Positions 51,650 to 59,286 of a stretch of 64,000 bases of DNA are shown here, one piece after another (position 1 is the first letter of the stretch; each line of letters starts with the position of its first letter). Made by a program: the position numbers and the translations under genes. Under the pieces are notes generated by a model, which saw only the letters and a list, made by a program, of their open reading frames with translations, searched no databases and was not told where the DNA came from. This DNA comes from PALG01 sp964495885 (GTDB taxonomy: Bacteria; Bacteroidota; Bacteroidia; Flavobacteriales; Flavobacteriaceae): NCBI GenBank assembly GCA_964495885.1, contig CAZBWO010000007.1, positions 62,001 to 126,000 on the forward strand, read 5' to 3'.

Positions 51650-53041
51650 ATGTCCCAAGGCTCCAATATTCACTTTGATATTTCAGAACGCAAGGTCTTA
51701 TTGCGCATCTTTGATATTGTTTCGGTATTGGGGGCGCTCTACTTGGTGGGAATCATTTTCGACTTCGATTACTTCAAGTTCACAAAGGAACGTTGGTTTT
51801 GGTCTATTGTGCTGGCACTATACCTCACGGTTTTTGCCACGATTTTTGAACTCTACAACCTTCAAAAGGCCAGTAGGTTTGAAGTGGTCATCCAAAACAT
51901 CATCCTTACAGCTTCGGTTACGGTGTTGTTTTATTTATTGACGCCCTTTTATACACCTCTCCTTCCCGAAAATCGTCTGCAAATCGTTTATTTTTACCTA
52001 TCCATCAATGTGGCGCTATTCCTTTGGCGGTATGCCTACATTAGCCTAATTGCTACCCCGCGCTTTCATAAACGGGTGTTGCTGGTTGCCAATAGTTCTG
52101 AAGTCACCAAAATTATGGAGTCCCTGTACCAGTCAGATCCCTATTACAAAGTGGAAGGTTTTGTGAATGTTGGAAAAGTAGACGAGGAAGCCGAATATCC
52201 TGCTATTCCATCCTTTAAGACCCAAGCCATTTCTGAAATTATCTCCAAACATGGTATTAGTGAAATTGTGGTGGCCGTTTCCCAATCGGGTGCTATTACG
52301 GTTCCACTCTATAATCAATTACTGAATCAATTGGAAACAGGGGTGACCATTAGGGAATATACCCAGGTCTATGAAGATTTAACCCGAAGGGTGCCCGTAC
52401 AGCATGTTGATAAGGATTTCTATCGGTATTTCCCTTTTAGCCGAAGCAACCAAAACAAGCTGTATCTATTTTTTCACCGTATTTTAGACCTATTATTTTC
52501 TATCATAGGGTTGGTCTTCGGAATCCTCATTTCCCCATTCATCCTTATCGGAAACTTAATAGGCAACCGCGGTCCGGTGTTTTATACCCAAACGCGTGTA
52601 GGTAAAAACGGGAAACCGTTTAAAATCTATAAACTTCGAAGCATGGTAAAAGATGCCGAAAAGCACGGGGCACAGTTTGCCGAAAAAAAGGATGCCCGTG
52701 TCACTAAATTTGGTCGGTTCCTTAGGCGTTCCCGTTTTGATGAAATCCCCCAATTCATCAATGTAATCAAAGGGGATATGAGTGTGATTGGCCCTCGCCC
52801 AGAACGCCCAATGTTTGTAAAGGAACTTTCAGAAAAAATACCTTTTTATGAAGTGCGCCATTTGGTCAAACCCGGCGTGACAGGTTGGGCCCAAGTGAAT
52901 GCCAAATACGGAGCCTCCACTGAAGATGCCTTGGAAAAATTACAATACGATTTATACTATATCAAAAAGCGAAGTCTCTTTCTGGATATCAGTATTGTGA
53001 TCAAAACCCTTAGTACCATTATTTTCTTCAGGGGGCAATAA
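51650..53041 (+). CDS. Polyprenyl glycosylphosphotransferase (WbaP/WcaJ-like)
   Basis: Transfers a sugar-1-phosphate from a nucleotide sugar to undecaprenyl phosphate and so starts repeat-unit synthesis. It is 463 residues, with four N-terminal helices (about 18-135), a middle Rossmann-like CoA-binding domain (about 140-250), a hydrophobic hairpin (LFSIIGLVFGILISPFIL), and the catalytic PGT domain with RVGKNGKPFKIYKLRSMV, LRRSRFDEIPQFINVIKGD, MSVIGPRPERPMFV and LVKPGVTGWAQVNAKYG. It is the last gene of the locus and meets a convergent gene base to base. Confidence 0.95.
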   Translation: MSQGSNIHFDISERKVLLRIFDIVSVLGALYLVGIIFDFDYFKFTKERWFWSIVLALYLTVFATIFELYNLQKASRFEVVIQNIILTASVTVLFYLLTPFYTPLLPENRLQIVYFYLSINVALFLWRYAYISLIATPRFHKRVLLVANSSEVTKIMESLYQSDPYYKVEGFVNVGKVDEEAEYPAIPSFKTQAISEIISKHGISEIVVAVSQSGAITVPLYNQLLNQLETGVTIREYTQVYEDLTRRVPVQHVDKDFYRYFPFSRSNQNKLYLFFHRILDLLFSIIGLVFGILISPFILIGNLIGNRGPVFYTQTRVGKNGKPFKIYKLRSMVKDAEKHGAQFAEKKDARVTKFGRFLRRSRFDEIPQFINVIKGDMSVIGPRPERPMFVKELSEKIPFYEVRHLVKPGVTGWAQVNAKYGASTEDALEKLQYDLYYIKKRSLFLDISIVIKTLSTIIFFRGQ

Positions 53042-54223
53042 CTAGGATTTCTTCAAATAGCTATATACATACATATACCTAATAAATAGGGCTATGAAAA
53101 GAGGGAGTAACCCAATCGCAAAACCTTGAACGCCAGTAATTGCATGCAAGCCAATAAGAAGTAGCATCAAAAGCAATAACACCACATACCGTTGCATCCA
53201 GCTTTTAGGAACCTTTTTACAAATTCCGAAGGCAAAAAACAACGAAAGGGGAAAGGCCCATAATACATTGTAATTGTTGGCCGTAGAACTATGATCTGTT
53301 GCAAACCATAGCAATAATAGAATGACTCCAATGGCTCCGGTAACTAGAAAAATGGTGCCATCTAAATACCTACTGCGCTGTACATTTTTATAATCCCGCC
53401 AGGTAATAAAAAGGATAAGCAAGGCGAGGAGTCCAAATACAAACAACGGACTTACAAAAAAGGAAGTGCTATTTTGAGTAGGGTTATTCTGAAATAACGT
53501 CTCTGTTTCTTTCACTAACGGCTCCATCTTTCCGTTGTGATTAATAGTGGCTACCGACGCAGCTTCAAAAACATACTGCGGAAGAAATTGATGCTCCCAA
53601 GCAGTGGCTTGTTGATCTGTCACCGCCCCAATGGCCACATCCATCCCTAAACTACCCCACGAATTGGCTGGTACATTTTTCTGGATAAGTTGGCGAAAGG
53701 TCATCGGGTCTTTTACAAAATCATCGGTATAGGTGACGTTATTCAGGACTTCCACTAAGATGTCCCGAATTTTCGTGGCACAGTTATCATAAAAGAAGTC
53801 GTAGAGATATTTCTTGTTTTCAGGAAGGGCATTGTTTTGCAAGTAACGGAATAAAGCCGTTTTTTCATTGGTAGTAAGATTTAACCGTTGCTCCTTCACC
53901 CAGCGGTTTTCCTGTTTATACAAGTTCATAAAGCCATCAAATGGCCAGACACTTAATTCATACAGCAATTTTCCTTGGGCAAACTTGGTATAGAAATTAG
54001 GGGTGTTAAAATCATAGGTGCCATAATTATAGGCCCAATCAATTTGGTTTGCGGGGTCTACTACCCGAAAGGCAGTATGCCCGAATTTATCATAAAGGTT
54101 TTGGCCTGGCCCTACGGTAATGATACTAATTTCGGCAGCTTCCGAAAGTGAATAACTTTGTGATTGGCCCGTAAAGGAACAATAAAGGAACCCAATGAGA
54201 TAGAAAAGGGAATGTAGTTTCAA
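53042..54223 (-). CDS. DUF4105 membrane protein
   Basis: A 393-residue protein with an N-terminal signal (LFYLIGFLYCSFTGQSQ) and a periplasmic DUF4105 domain with GPGQNLYDKFGHTAFRV, DWAYNYGTYDFN and KYLYDFFYDNCATKIRDIL. The conserved His and Cys of these blocks resemble an NlpC/P60-like hydrolase core. At least four membrane helices follow from about residue 255. It is common next to polyprenyl transferases in flavobacteria, but no reaction is established. Confidence 0.85.
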   Translation of the reverse strand: MKLHSLFYLIGFLYCSFTGQSQSYSLSEAAEISIITVGPGQNLYDKFGHTAFRVVDPANQIDWAYNYGTYDFNTPNFYTKFAQGKLLYELSVWPFDGFMNLYKQENRWVKEQRLNLTTNEKTALFRYLQNNALPENKKYLYDFFYDNCATKIRDILVEVLNNVTYTDDFVKDPMTFRQLIQKNVPANSWGSLGMDVAIGAVTDQQATAWEHQFLPQYVFEAASVATINHNGKMEPLVKETETLFQNNPTQNSTSFFVSPLFVFGLLALLILFITWRDYKNVQRSRYLDGTIFLVTGAIGVILLLLWFATDHSSTANNYNVLWAFPLSLFFAFGICKKVPKSWMQRYVVLLLLMLLLIGLHAITGVQGFAIGLLPLFIALFIRYMYVYSYLKKS

Positions 54224-54260
54224 ACGATTGGTTTTTGAAGTGGAAGGTACGTTTTTATGC

Positions 54261-55337
54261 CTATCGGAACAAGCTCCAATCTAATTTCAGGGAAAATACA
54301 TTACTGTACAAGGCAGCACTTTGGTCACCAATATCGGTCAAGGCATAATCTACCTGAATGCCTTTGTATTTAAATCCTACACCAATATTGGGCTGAAAGC
54401 CTACATTGGTATCTCCATTCAATTGGGTAATATTCTGAAAATTCCCCACTCCGGCACGTACGAATACCAAATCTATGTACCCAAATTCCAGTCCGGCTGC
54501 AGGGGTCATACTGGCAAAGGAAGAGGAGAAGATATCATTGGTTTCAGCAAAGCGGAAGTTGAAATCTACTTCCGTCAACAACGAAAAATCATAGTGAAAT
54601 ACCCATTTCTTGGCGACCCCCAATTGCAACTTGGGTAAGGTAAGCTCTGTACTTTCCGGTACGTCCTGGTTTTGCCCTTCCACGGCATTTTGGATGGTAG
54701 CAAATTGTTCCTCGTCAATATTCCATGCATTGAAAGTAGTGGTAATATCACGGGCCATCAATCCAAACTGCCAGTTGCTTTTGGTATCAAACTGAAGCGC
54801 TGCATCCAATCCAAACCCCCAAGAAGAAGCAAAATCCCCAATAATCCGTCTAATCACCTTGGCATTTACCCCAAGGTTGAGCCCGTCTAAGGGCAACGCA
54901 CGGGCATAGGAAAAGGTCACCCCATAATCTGCAGCAGAAAAAAGACTAATACGGTTGTAATCAATATTTCCTTGGTCATCAATGAGCTGCGTGGTATTCA
55001 GGATGTCATCTACCCCAAAACGAATCACAGAGAGTGCCACCACACTCTCATCATCCAAAGGCATGGCAAAGGCGGCATAGTCGTAGTTGGCAATGTTGGC
55101 AAAGTAAGAGGCGTGCATCAAGGCCAGTTGATTGTCCTCCAATGCCAATAGACCTGCTGGATTCCAATACCCAGAATTTACATCGGCGGTAGAGGCTACC
55201 ACAGCATTGGCCATTCCAAAGGCAGCGGCATCTACCCCAATGTTCATAAATTCATTGGAGTATTTACGGGTAGTCTGCGCCATGGCAGTAAAACCAAGGC
55301 ATAATGATAAAATGAGTAGCTTCTTTTTCAAGCGCAT
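54261..55337 (-). CDS. PorV/PorQ-family outer-membrane beta-barrel protein
   Basis: A 358-residue protein (ATG 55337; a TTG four codons upstream is possible) with signal peptide KKLLILSLCLGFTAMAQ. The segment FMNIGVDAAAFGMANAVVAS then DVNSGYWNPAGLLAL is the N-terminal hallmark of PorV/PorQ proteins, FadL-like barrels. PorV itself shuttles type IX secretion cargo to the attachment complex; this paralogue (PorV2-like) has no proven role. The barrel ends in the aromatic LKLDWSLFR. Divergent from pssA. Confidence 0.82.
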   Translation of the reverse strand: MRLKKKLLILSLCLGFTAMAQTTRKYSNEFMNIGVDAAAFGMANAVVASTADVNSGYWNPAGLLALEDNQLALMHASYFANIANYDYAAFAMPLDDESVVALSVIRFGVDDILNTTQLIDDQGNIDYNRISLFSAADYGVTFSYARALPLDGLNLGVNAKVIRRIIGDFASSWGFGLDAALQFDTKSNWQFGLMARDITTTFNAWNIDEEQFATIQNAVEGQNQDVPESTELTLPKLQLGVAKKWVFHYDFSLLTEVDFNFRFAETNDIFSSSFASMTPAAGLEFGYIDLVFVRAGVGNFQNITQLNGDTNVGFQPNIGVGFKYKGIQVDYALTDIGDQSAALYSNVFSLKLDWSLFR

Positions 55338-55445
55338 GCTTTTTTGCAAATATCAAACTTATTTACAGAATACTAAACTATATTTTTGGCTGGTTATTGT
55401 AGTGGTCGTAAATACTTTCTTATTTTTACAATAGATTTTACTTTC

Positions 55446-56201
55446 ATGATCAAGCATATTCCTAATATGATTACGTCCCTCAATTTACTTTGTGGGGCAG
55501 TAGCGATTTTGTTTGCCATATCTGGCGATTTGATTATCGCCACGGTTTTTGTCTTTCTTGGGATATTCTTCGATTTTTTCGATGGCTTGGCAGCGAGGCT
55601 ACTGAAAGTACAAAGCCCTATTGGGGTGCAACTGGATTCCTTGGCCGATTTGGTCACGTTCGGACTCGTACCTAGCTTAGTCATGGTACAACTCTTGCAA
55701 CTTTCCTTTTACGGTGAAATACGTCCCTTAACGGAAGTCTTCTCAGCTAGGGCTTGGCAGGTGGGCATTGACAATTACTATCCTTTGCTGGGATTGATTA
55801 TTGTAGTGGCTTCGGCCTATCGTTTGGCGAAATTTAATGTAGATACACGGCAGACGTATCATTTTATCGGGTTACCCACTCCCGCCAATGCATTACTTAT
55901 TTTAAGCCTGCCCATGATTTTTGAATTTCAGTACACCGAAACGATTCGGGATGTGCTTTTCAATAAATGGTTTTTGATAGGCCTAACATTGGTAAGTGCT
56001 ATTTTGCTGAATGCGGAAATTCACCTCTTTGCTTTCAAATTCAAAACTGGGGATTTCAAACGGAATAAACAACGCTACCTATTTCTGGTACTTTGCTTGG
56101 TATTATTGGCTTGGCTGAAGTTTTTGGCAATTCCCATCATCATTGCCTCCTATATTCTTATTTCGCTAATTTGGCGTGAAGAATTACCCAAAGAAGCTTA
56201 A
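55446..56201 (+). CDS. pssA: CDP-diacylglycerol-serine O-phosphatidyltransferase
   Basis: Makes phosphatidylserine from CDP-diacylglycerol and serine at the inner membrane, the precursor of phosphatidylethanolamine. It is 251 residues from ATG 55446. The CDP-alcohol phosphotransferase motif D-G-x2-A-R-x8-G-x3-D-x3-D is fully present in FFDGLAARLLKVQ followed by GVQLDSLADLV. Six to eight hydrophobic helices. Its last four bases overlap the convergent lptB gene. Confidence 0.93.
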   Translation: MIKHIPNMITSLNLLCGAVAILFAISGDLIIATVFVFLGIFFDFFDGLAARLLKVQSPIGVQLDSLADLVTFGLVPSLVMVQLLQLSFYGEIRPLTEVFSARAWQVGIDNYYPLLGLIIVVASAYRLAKFNVDTRQTYHFIGLPTPANALLILSLPMIFEFQYTETIRDVLFNKWFLIGLTLVSAILLNAEIHLFAFKFKTGDFKRNKQRYLFLVLCLVLLAWLKFLAIPIIIASYILISLIWREELPKEA

Positions 56202-56938
56202 AAATCCAACTTCTTCTTCCGAAGTTCAAAATTCTGACCCAAATACACCTTTCGCACCATCTCATCGGCAGCAAGTTCCTCTGGGATTCCATGCTTTAGG
56301 ATGCTTCCCTCAAACATTAAATAGGTGCGGTCTGTAATGGCTAGGGTTTCCTGTACGTTGTGATCGGTAATCAAGATCCCAATATCCTTGCTTTTCAATT
56401 GGGCAACAATACGTTGAATATCTTCCACAGCCACGGGATCTACCCCTGCGAAGGGTTCGTCCAATAGAATAAAATGTGGGTCTGTGGCTAGGGCACGGGC
56501 AATTTCGGTTCGGCGTCGTTCGCCACCACTTAATAAATCCCCTCGGTTTTTACGGATGTGCCCCAATCCGAACTCTTCAATAAGAGATTCCATTTTTAAG
56601 TGTTGCTCCTTTTTAGACATTTTGGTCATTTGCAGTACACTTAAAATATTATCCTCAATACTCAACTTTCGGAAAACGGAAGCTTCCTGTGCCAAATACC
56701 CAATCCCAATCTGGGCCCGTTTGTACATGGGGTAGGTAGTGATATTGGTTTGGTCCATGAAAATTTGACCGCCGTTAGGCTTGATAAGCCCTACAATCAT
56801 ATAAAAGGAAGTGGTTTTCCCCGCTCCATTGGGACCCAAAAGTCCAACAATTTCACCTTGGTTTACTTCCACCGTGATGCCTTTTACCACTTCACGGCCT
56901 TTGTATGATTTTACTAAATTTTCGGCTTTAAGCTTCAT
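56198..56938 (-). CDS. lptB: LPS export ABC transporter ATP-binding protein
   Basis: The ATPase of the LptBFG complex, which extracts LPS from the inner membrane. It is 246 residues. Walker A is LLGPNGAGKTTSFYM, the LptB-specific signature is LLSGGERRRTEIARALA, and Walker B is FILLDEPFAGVDPVAVED with switch His in LITDHNVQETL. Bacteroidota keep lptB near tatC and kdsD, as here. LptF/G are not in the window. Confidence 0.96.
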   Translation of the reverse strand: MKLKAENLVKSYKGREVVKGITVEVNQGEIVGLLGPNGAGKTTSFYMIVGLIKPNGGQIFMDQTNITTYPMYKRAQIGIGYLAQEASVFRKLSIEDNILSVLQMTKMSKKEQHLKMESLIEEFGLGHIRKNRGDLLSGGERRRTEIARALATDPHFILLDEPFAGVDPVAVEDIQRIVAQLKSKDIGILITDHNVQETLAITDRTYLMFEGSILKHGIPEELAADEMVRKVYLGQNFELRKKKLDF

Positions 56939-56968
56939 GCATGTGTTACTGTAAAGAGAACGCTAAAT

Positions 56969-57316
56969 TTAGGAATTATTTTCCAGTGCTTCCCAATATT
57001 CGTATGCCCTTCGTAAATGGGGGATAACAATAGTACCCCCAATAAGCAAGGAGATGCTCATGGCTTCTACCACTTCCTCTTTGGGAATGCCCAATTCAAA
57101 GCATTGCTCTAAATGGTACTTTACGCAGTCATCACAGCGAAGCACCAGCGAATTTCCCAATCCCAATAGTTCCTTGGTTTTCTTCGGAAGGACTCCGTCC
57201 ATAAACGCATTGGTATCCAAATTGAAGATACGTTTGACAATCTTATTGTTGTCTTCCATGAGTTTTTCGTTCATTTTGGAACGATAGGCATTAAATGCCG
57301 AAACAGGATTAGCCAT
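56969..57316 (-). CDS. Carboxymuconolactone decarboxylase (AhpD-like) family protein
   Basis: A 115-residue all-helical protein. LVLRCDDCVKYHLEQCFELG holds the redox C-x-x-C plus the downstream His typical of AhpD-like members, and EVVEAMSISLLIGGTIVIPH is the second conserved block. Likely a disulfide or peroxide-related oxidoreductase. It overlaps the end of the upstream tatC by eight bases, so it is part of the kdsD-tatC operon. Confidence 0.9.
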   Translation of the reverse strand: MANPVSAFNAYRSKMNEKLMEDNNKIVKRIFNLDTNAFMDGVLPKKTKELLGLGNSLVLRCDDCVKYHLEQCFELGIPKEEVVEAMSISLLIGGTIVIPHLRRAYEYWEALENNS

Positions 57317-58145
57317 TTTGTGCTGCTCTTTTACGTTGTTTTTTAAGGACTCTTCCGGAAATAAAAATACTTACTTCATATAAGATAAGTACCGGAATGG
57401 CCACGATTACCTGGCTGGCAATATCTGGAGGGGTAATGACAGCTGAAACAATGAGTACAATGACCAAGGCAAACTTTCGGTATTTCCGAAGGAATTTTGG
57501 TGTTACCAATCCTACTTTGGTCAAGAAATAAATAATGATAGGGAGTTCAAAAATGATTCCACTGGAAAGGGCACAGGCCCTCACCAAACCAATATAACTG
57601 CTTAAATCAAAATCATTGAACACTTCTTCGCTCACTTGGTACGTACCCAAAAAGTTGATAGACAATGGGGTCACTACATAATATCCAAACAGTACCCCAG
57701 TAAAGAAAAGTAGGGAAGCAGCAATGATAAATCCGCGGGCATTCTTACGTTCGTTACTACGAAGCCCAGGGCTTACAAACTTCCAGAATTCATAAATGAT
57801 GTAAGGAAATGCTAAAATGAACCCTGCCGTAATGGAAGTCCAAATATGGGCAGAGAACTGCCCGGCCATCGTCCTACTTTGCACCCGGAAGGGCAGCTCA
57901 CTAAAACAAAAACTATCAAACCCTATCGCTTGGGCAGATTGGCATAACAATCGATACGTTGGAAAAGAGGCTTTTTTGGGCCCAAAGATGATAAAGTCGA
58001 AGATAAAATCCTTAAAAATAAAAGCCAAAGTAGCTATTACTACAATGGCAATCGTAGAACGGATAAGGTGCCACCGGAGCTCTTCCAAGTGATCTAAAAA
58101 GGACATTTCCTTTTCGGCTGCGGCCTGTGCTTTGGGTGGGGTCAT
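57309..58145 (-). CDS. tatC: Sec-independent protein translocase TatC
   Basis: The substrate-receptor subunit of the twin-arginine export system. It is 278 residues with six membrane helices. EMSFLDHLEELRWHLIRS is the N-terminal twin-arginine-binding motif, FILAFPYIIYEFWKFVSPGL is the central conserved block, and GLVRACALSSGIIFELPIII holds the fourth-helix region. TatA is not in the window. Start overlaps the kdsD stop by one base. Confidence 0.97.
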   Translation of the reverse strand: MTPPKAQAAAEKEMSFLDHLEELRWHLIRSTIAIVVIATLAFIFKDFIFDFIIFGPKKASFPTYRLLCQSAQAIGFDSFCFSELPFRVQSRTMAGQFSAHIWTSITAGFILAFPYIIYEFWKFVSPGLRSNERKNARGFIIAASLLFFTGVLFGYYVVTPLSINFLGTYQVSEEVFNDFDLSSYIGLVRACALSSGIIFELPIIIYFLTKVGLVTPKFLRKYRKFALVIVLIVSAVITPPDIASQVIVAIPVLILYEVSIFISGRVLKKQRKRAAQNG

Positions 58146-59137
58146 TAAATAATACCTTCTTTACTAAGATTATGAATATGCACTACCCCAGAATACTTAC
58201 CATCCTTTTCTGCCAAAATTTGGGTAATACCATTGTTGTCCATCATTTCCAAAGCTTTAACCGCCATGGCGTCATTATTAATTTTCTTGGGATTTTTGGT
58301 CATGATATCTTTGGCTGTAAGTCCGGCAATATTGTCTACTTTGGTAAGCATTCGCCGTAGATCACCATCGGTGATGATCCCTACAATAATATCATCCTCC
58401 ACAACGGCAGTCACTCCCAACAGTTTTTCTGAGATTTCCACAATCACCTGTTTAATATTGGTATCTGGGTTTACCTGTGGTTTTTCATTTAAGGAAGTAA
58501 GATCGCTTACCCGCAGATAGAGTTTTTTGCCTAACGACCCCCCTGGGTGAAATCTTGCAAAGTCTTTACTGGAAAAACCGCGCAACTCCAATAAGGACAT
58601 CGCCAAGGCATCCCCCATGACCAATTGTGCAGTCGTACTGGTGGTTGGTGCGAGGTTGTTGGGGCAGGCTTCTTTTTCCACAAAGGCATGCAGCACATAA
58701 TCACTCTGTACTCCCAAAAAAGATTCCCTATTGGAAGTAAGCCCAATAATTTTATTTCCCAAGGATTTAATCAGCGGCACCAATACTTTAATCTCTGGGG
58801 TATTTCCACTTTTCGAAATACAGATCACCGTATCGTTTTCCTGAATAATCCCTAAGTCCCCATGAATGGCATCTGCCGCATGCATGAAAATGGCAGGCGA
58901 TCCTGTAGAATTTAAGGTGGCTACTATTTTGGTGGCAATATTGGCACTTTTGCCAATACCGGTTACTATGATTCTTCCTTTGGAAAGGTAGATGTCTTCT
59001 ACGGCTTGCGCAAATTCCTCATTTACTAGTTGGGAAAGATATAAAATGGCTTTCCCTTCCGTTTCAATTGTGTGTTTGGCAACCGAAATAATCTTATCGT
59101 ATTCTCCCAACGTTTTTAGACTTTTTAAAGTTTGCAA
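58145..59137 (-). CDS. kdsD: D-arabinose 5-phosphate isomerase (KdsD/KpsF/GutQ)
   Basis: Converts ribulose 5-phosphate to arabinose 5-phosphate for KDO synthesis. It is 330 residues: a SIS domain (about 40-180) with IIVTGIGKSANIATKIVATL and FMHAADAIHGDLG, and two CBS domains (about 210-330). The start is TTG 59137; there is no ATG before the SIS domain. It heads the kdsD-tatC-CMD-lptB run and is divergent from recQ. Confidence 0.93.
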   Translation of the reverse strand: MQTLKSLKTLGEYDKIISVAKHTIETEGKAILYLSQLVNEEFAQAVEDIYLSKGRIIVTGIGKSANIATKIVATLNSTGSPAIFMHAADAIHGDLGIIQENDTVICISKSGNTPEIKVLVPLIKSLGNKIIGLTSNRESFLGVQSDYVLHAFVEKEACPNNLAPTTSTTAQLVMGDALAMSLLELRGFSSKDFARFHPGGSLGKKLYLRVSDLTSLNEKPQVNPDTNIKQVIVEISEKLLGVTAVVEDDIIVGIITDGDLRRMLTKVDNIAGLTAKDIMTKNPKKINNDAMAVKALEMMDNNGITQILAEKDGKYSGVVHIHNLSKEGII

Positions 59138-59161
59138 CTCTTTCAGATTTTAGTATCTTTA
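59131..59161 (+). promoter_or_regulatory. Candidate distal recQ promoter
   Basis: TTTG (59131-59134), a 19-base spacer and TATCTTTA (59154-59161) fit the Bacteroidota pattern with one change in the last -7 base. The -33 box overlaps the first codons of kdsD on the other strand. Confidence 0.45.
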
Positions 59162-59238
59162 GTAAAGGAAAGAAATACTTTCCCCCGCAACATGTATTAA
59201 TTAGATTCAATCGTACCCAATAGGTTGCAAAATTACAA

Positions 59239-59268
59239 TTGTTATCGGGTTCCTACAATTTATTTTCG
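59239..59268 (+). promoter_or_regulatory. Candidate proximal recQ promoter
   Basis: TTG (59239-59241), a 19-base spacer and TATTTTCG (59261-59268), one base off TAnnTTTG, 18 bases before the recQ ATG. Confidence 0.55.
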
Positions 59269-59286
59269 GTACCCTAACCAAATATA

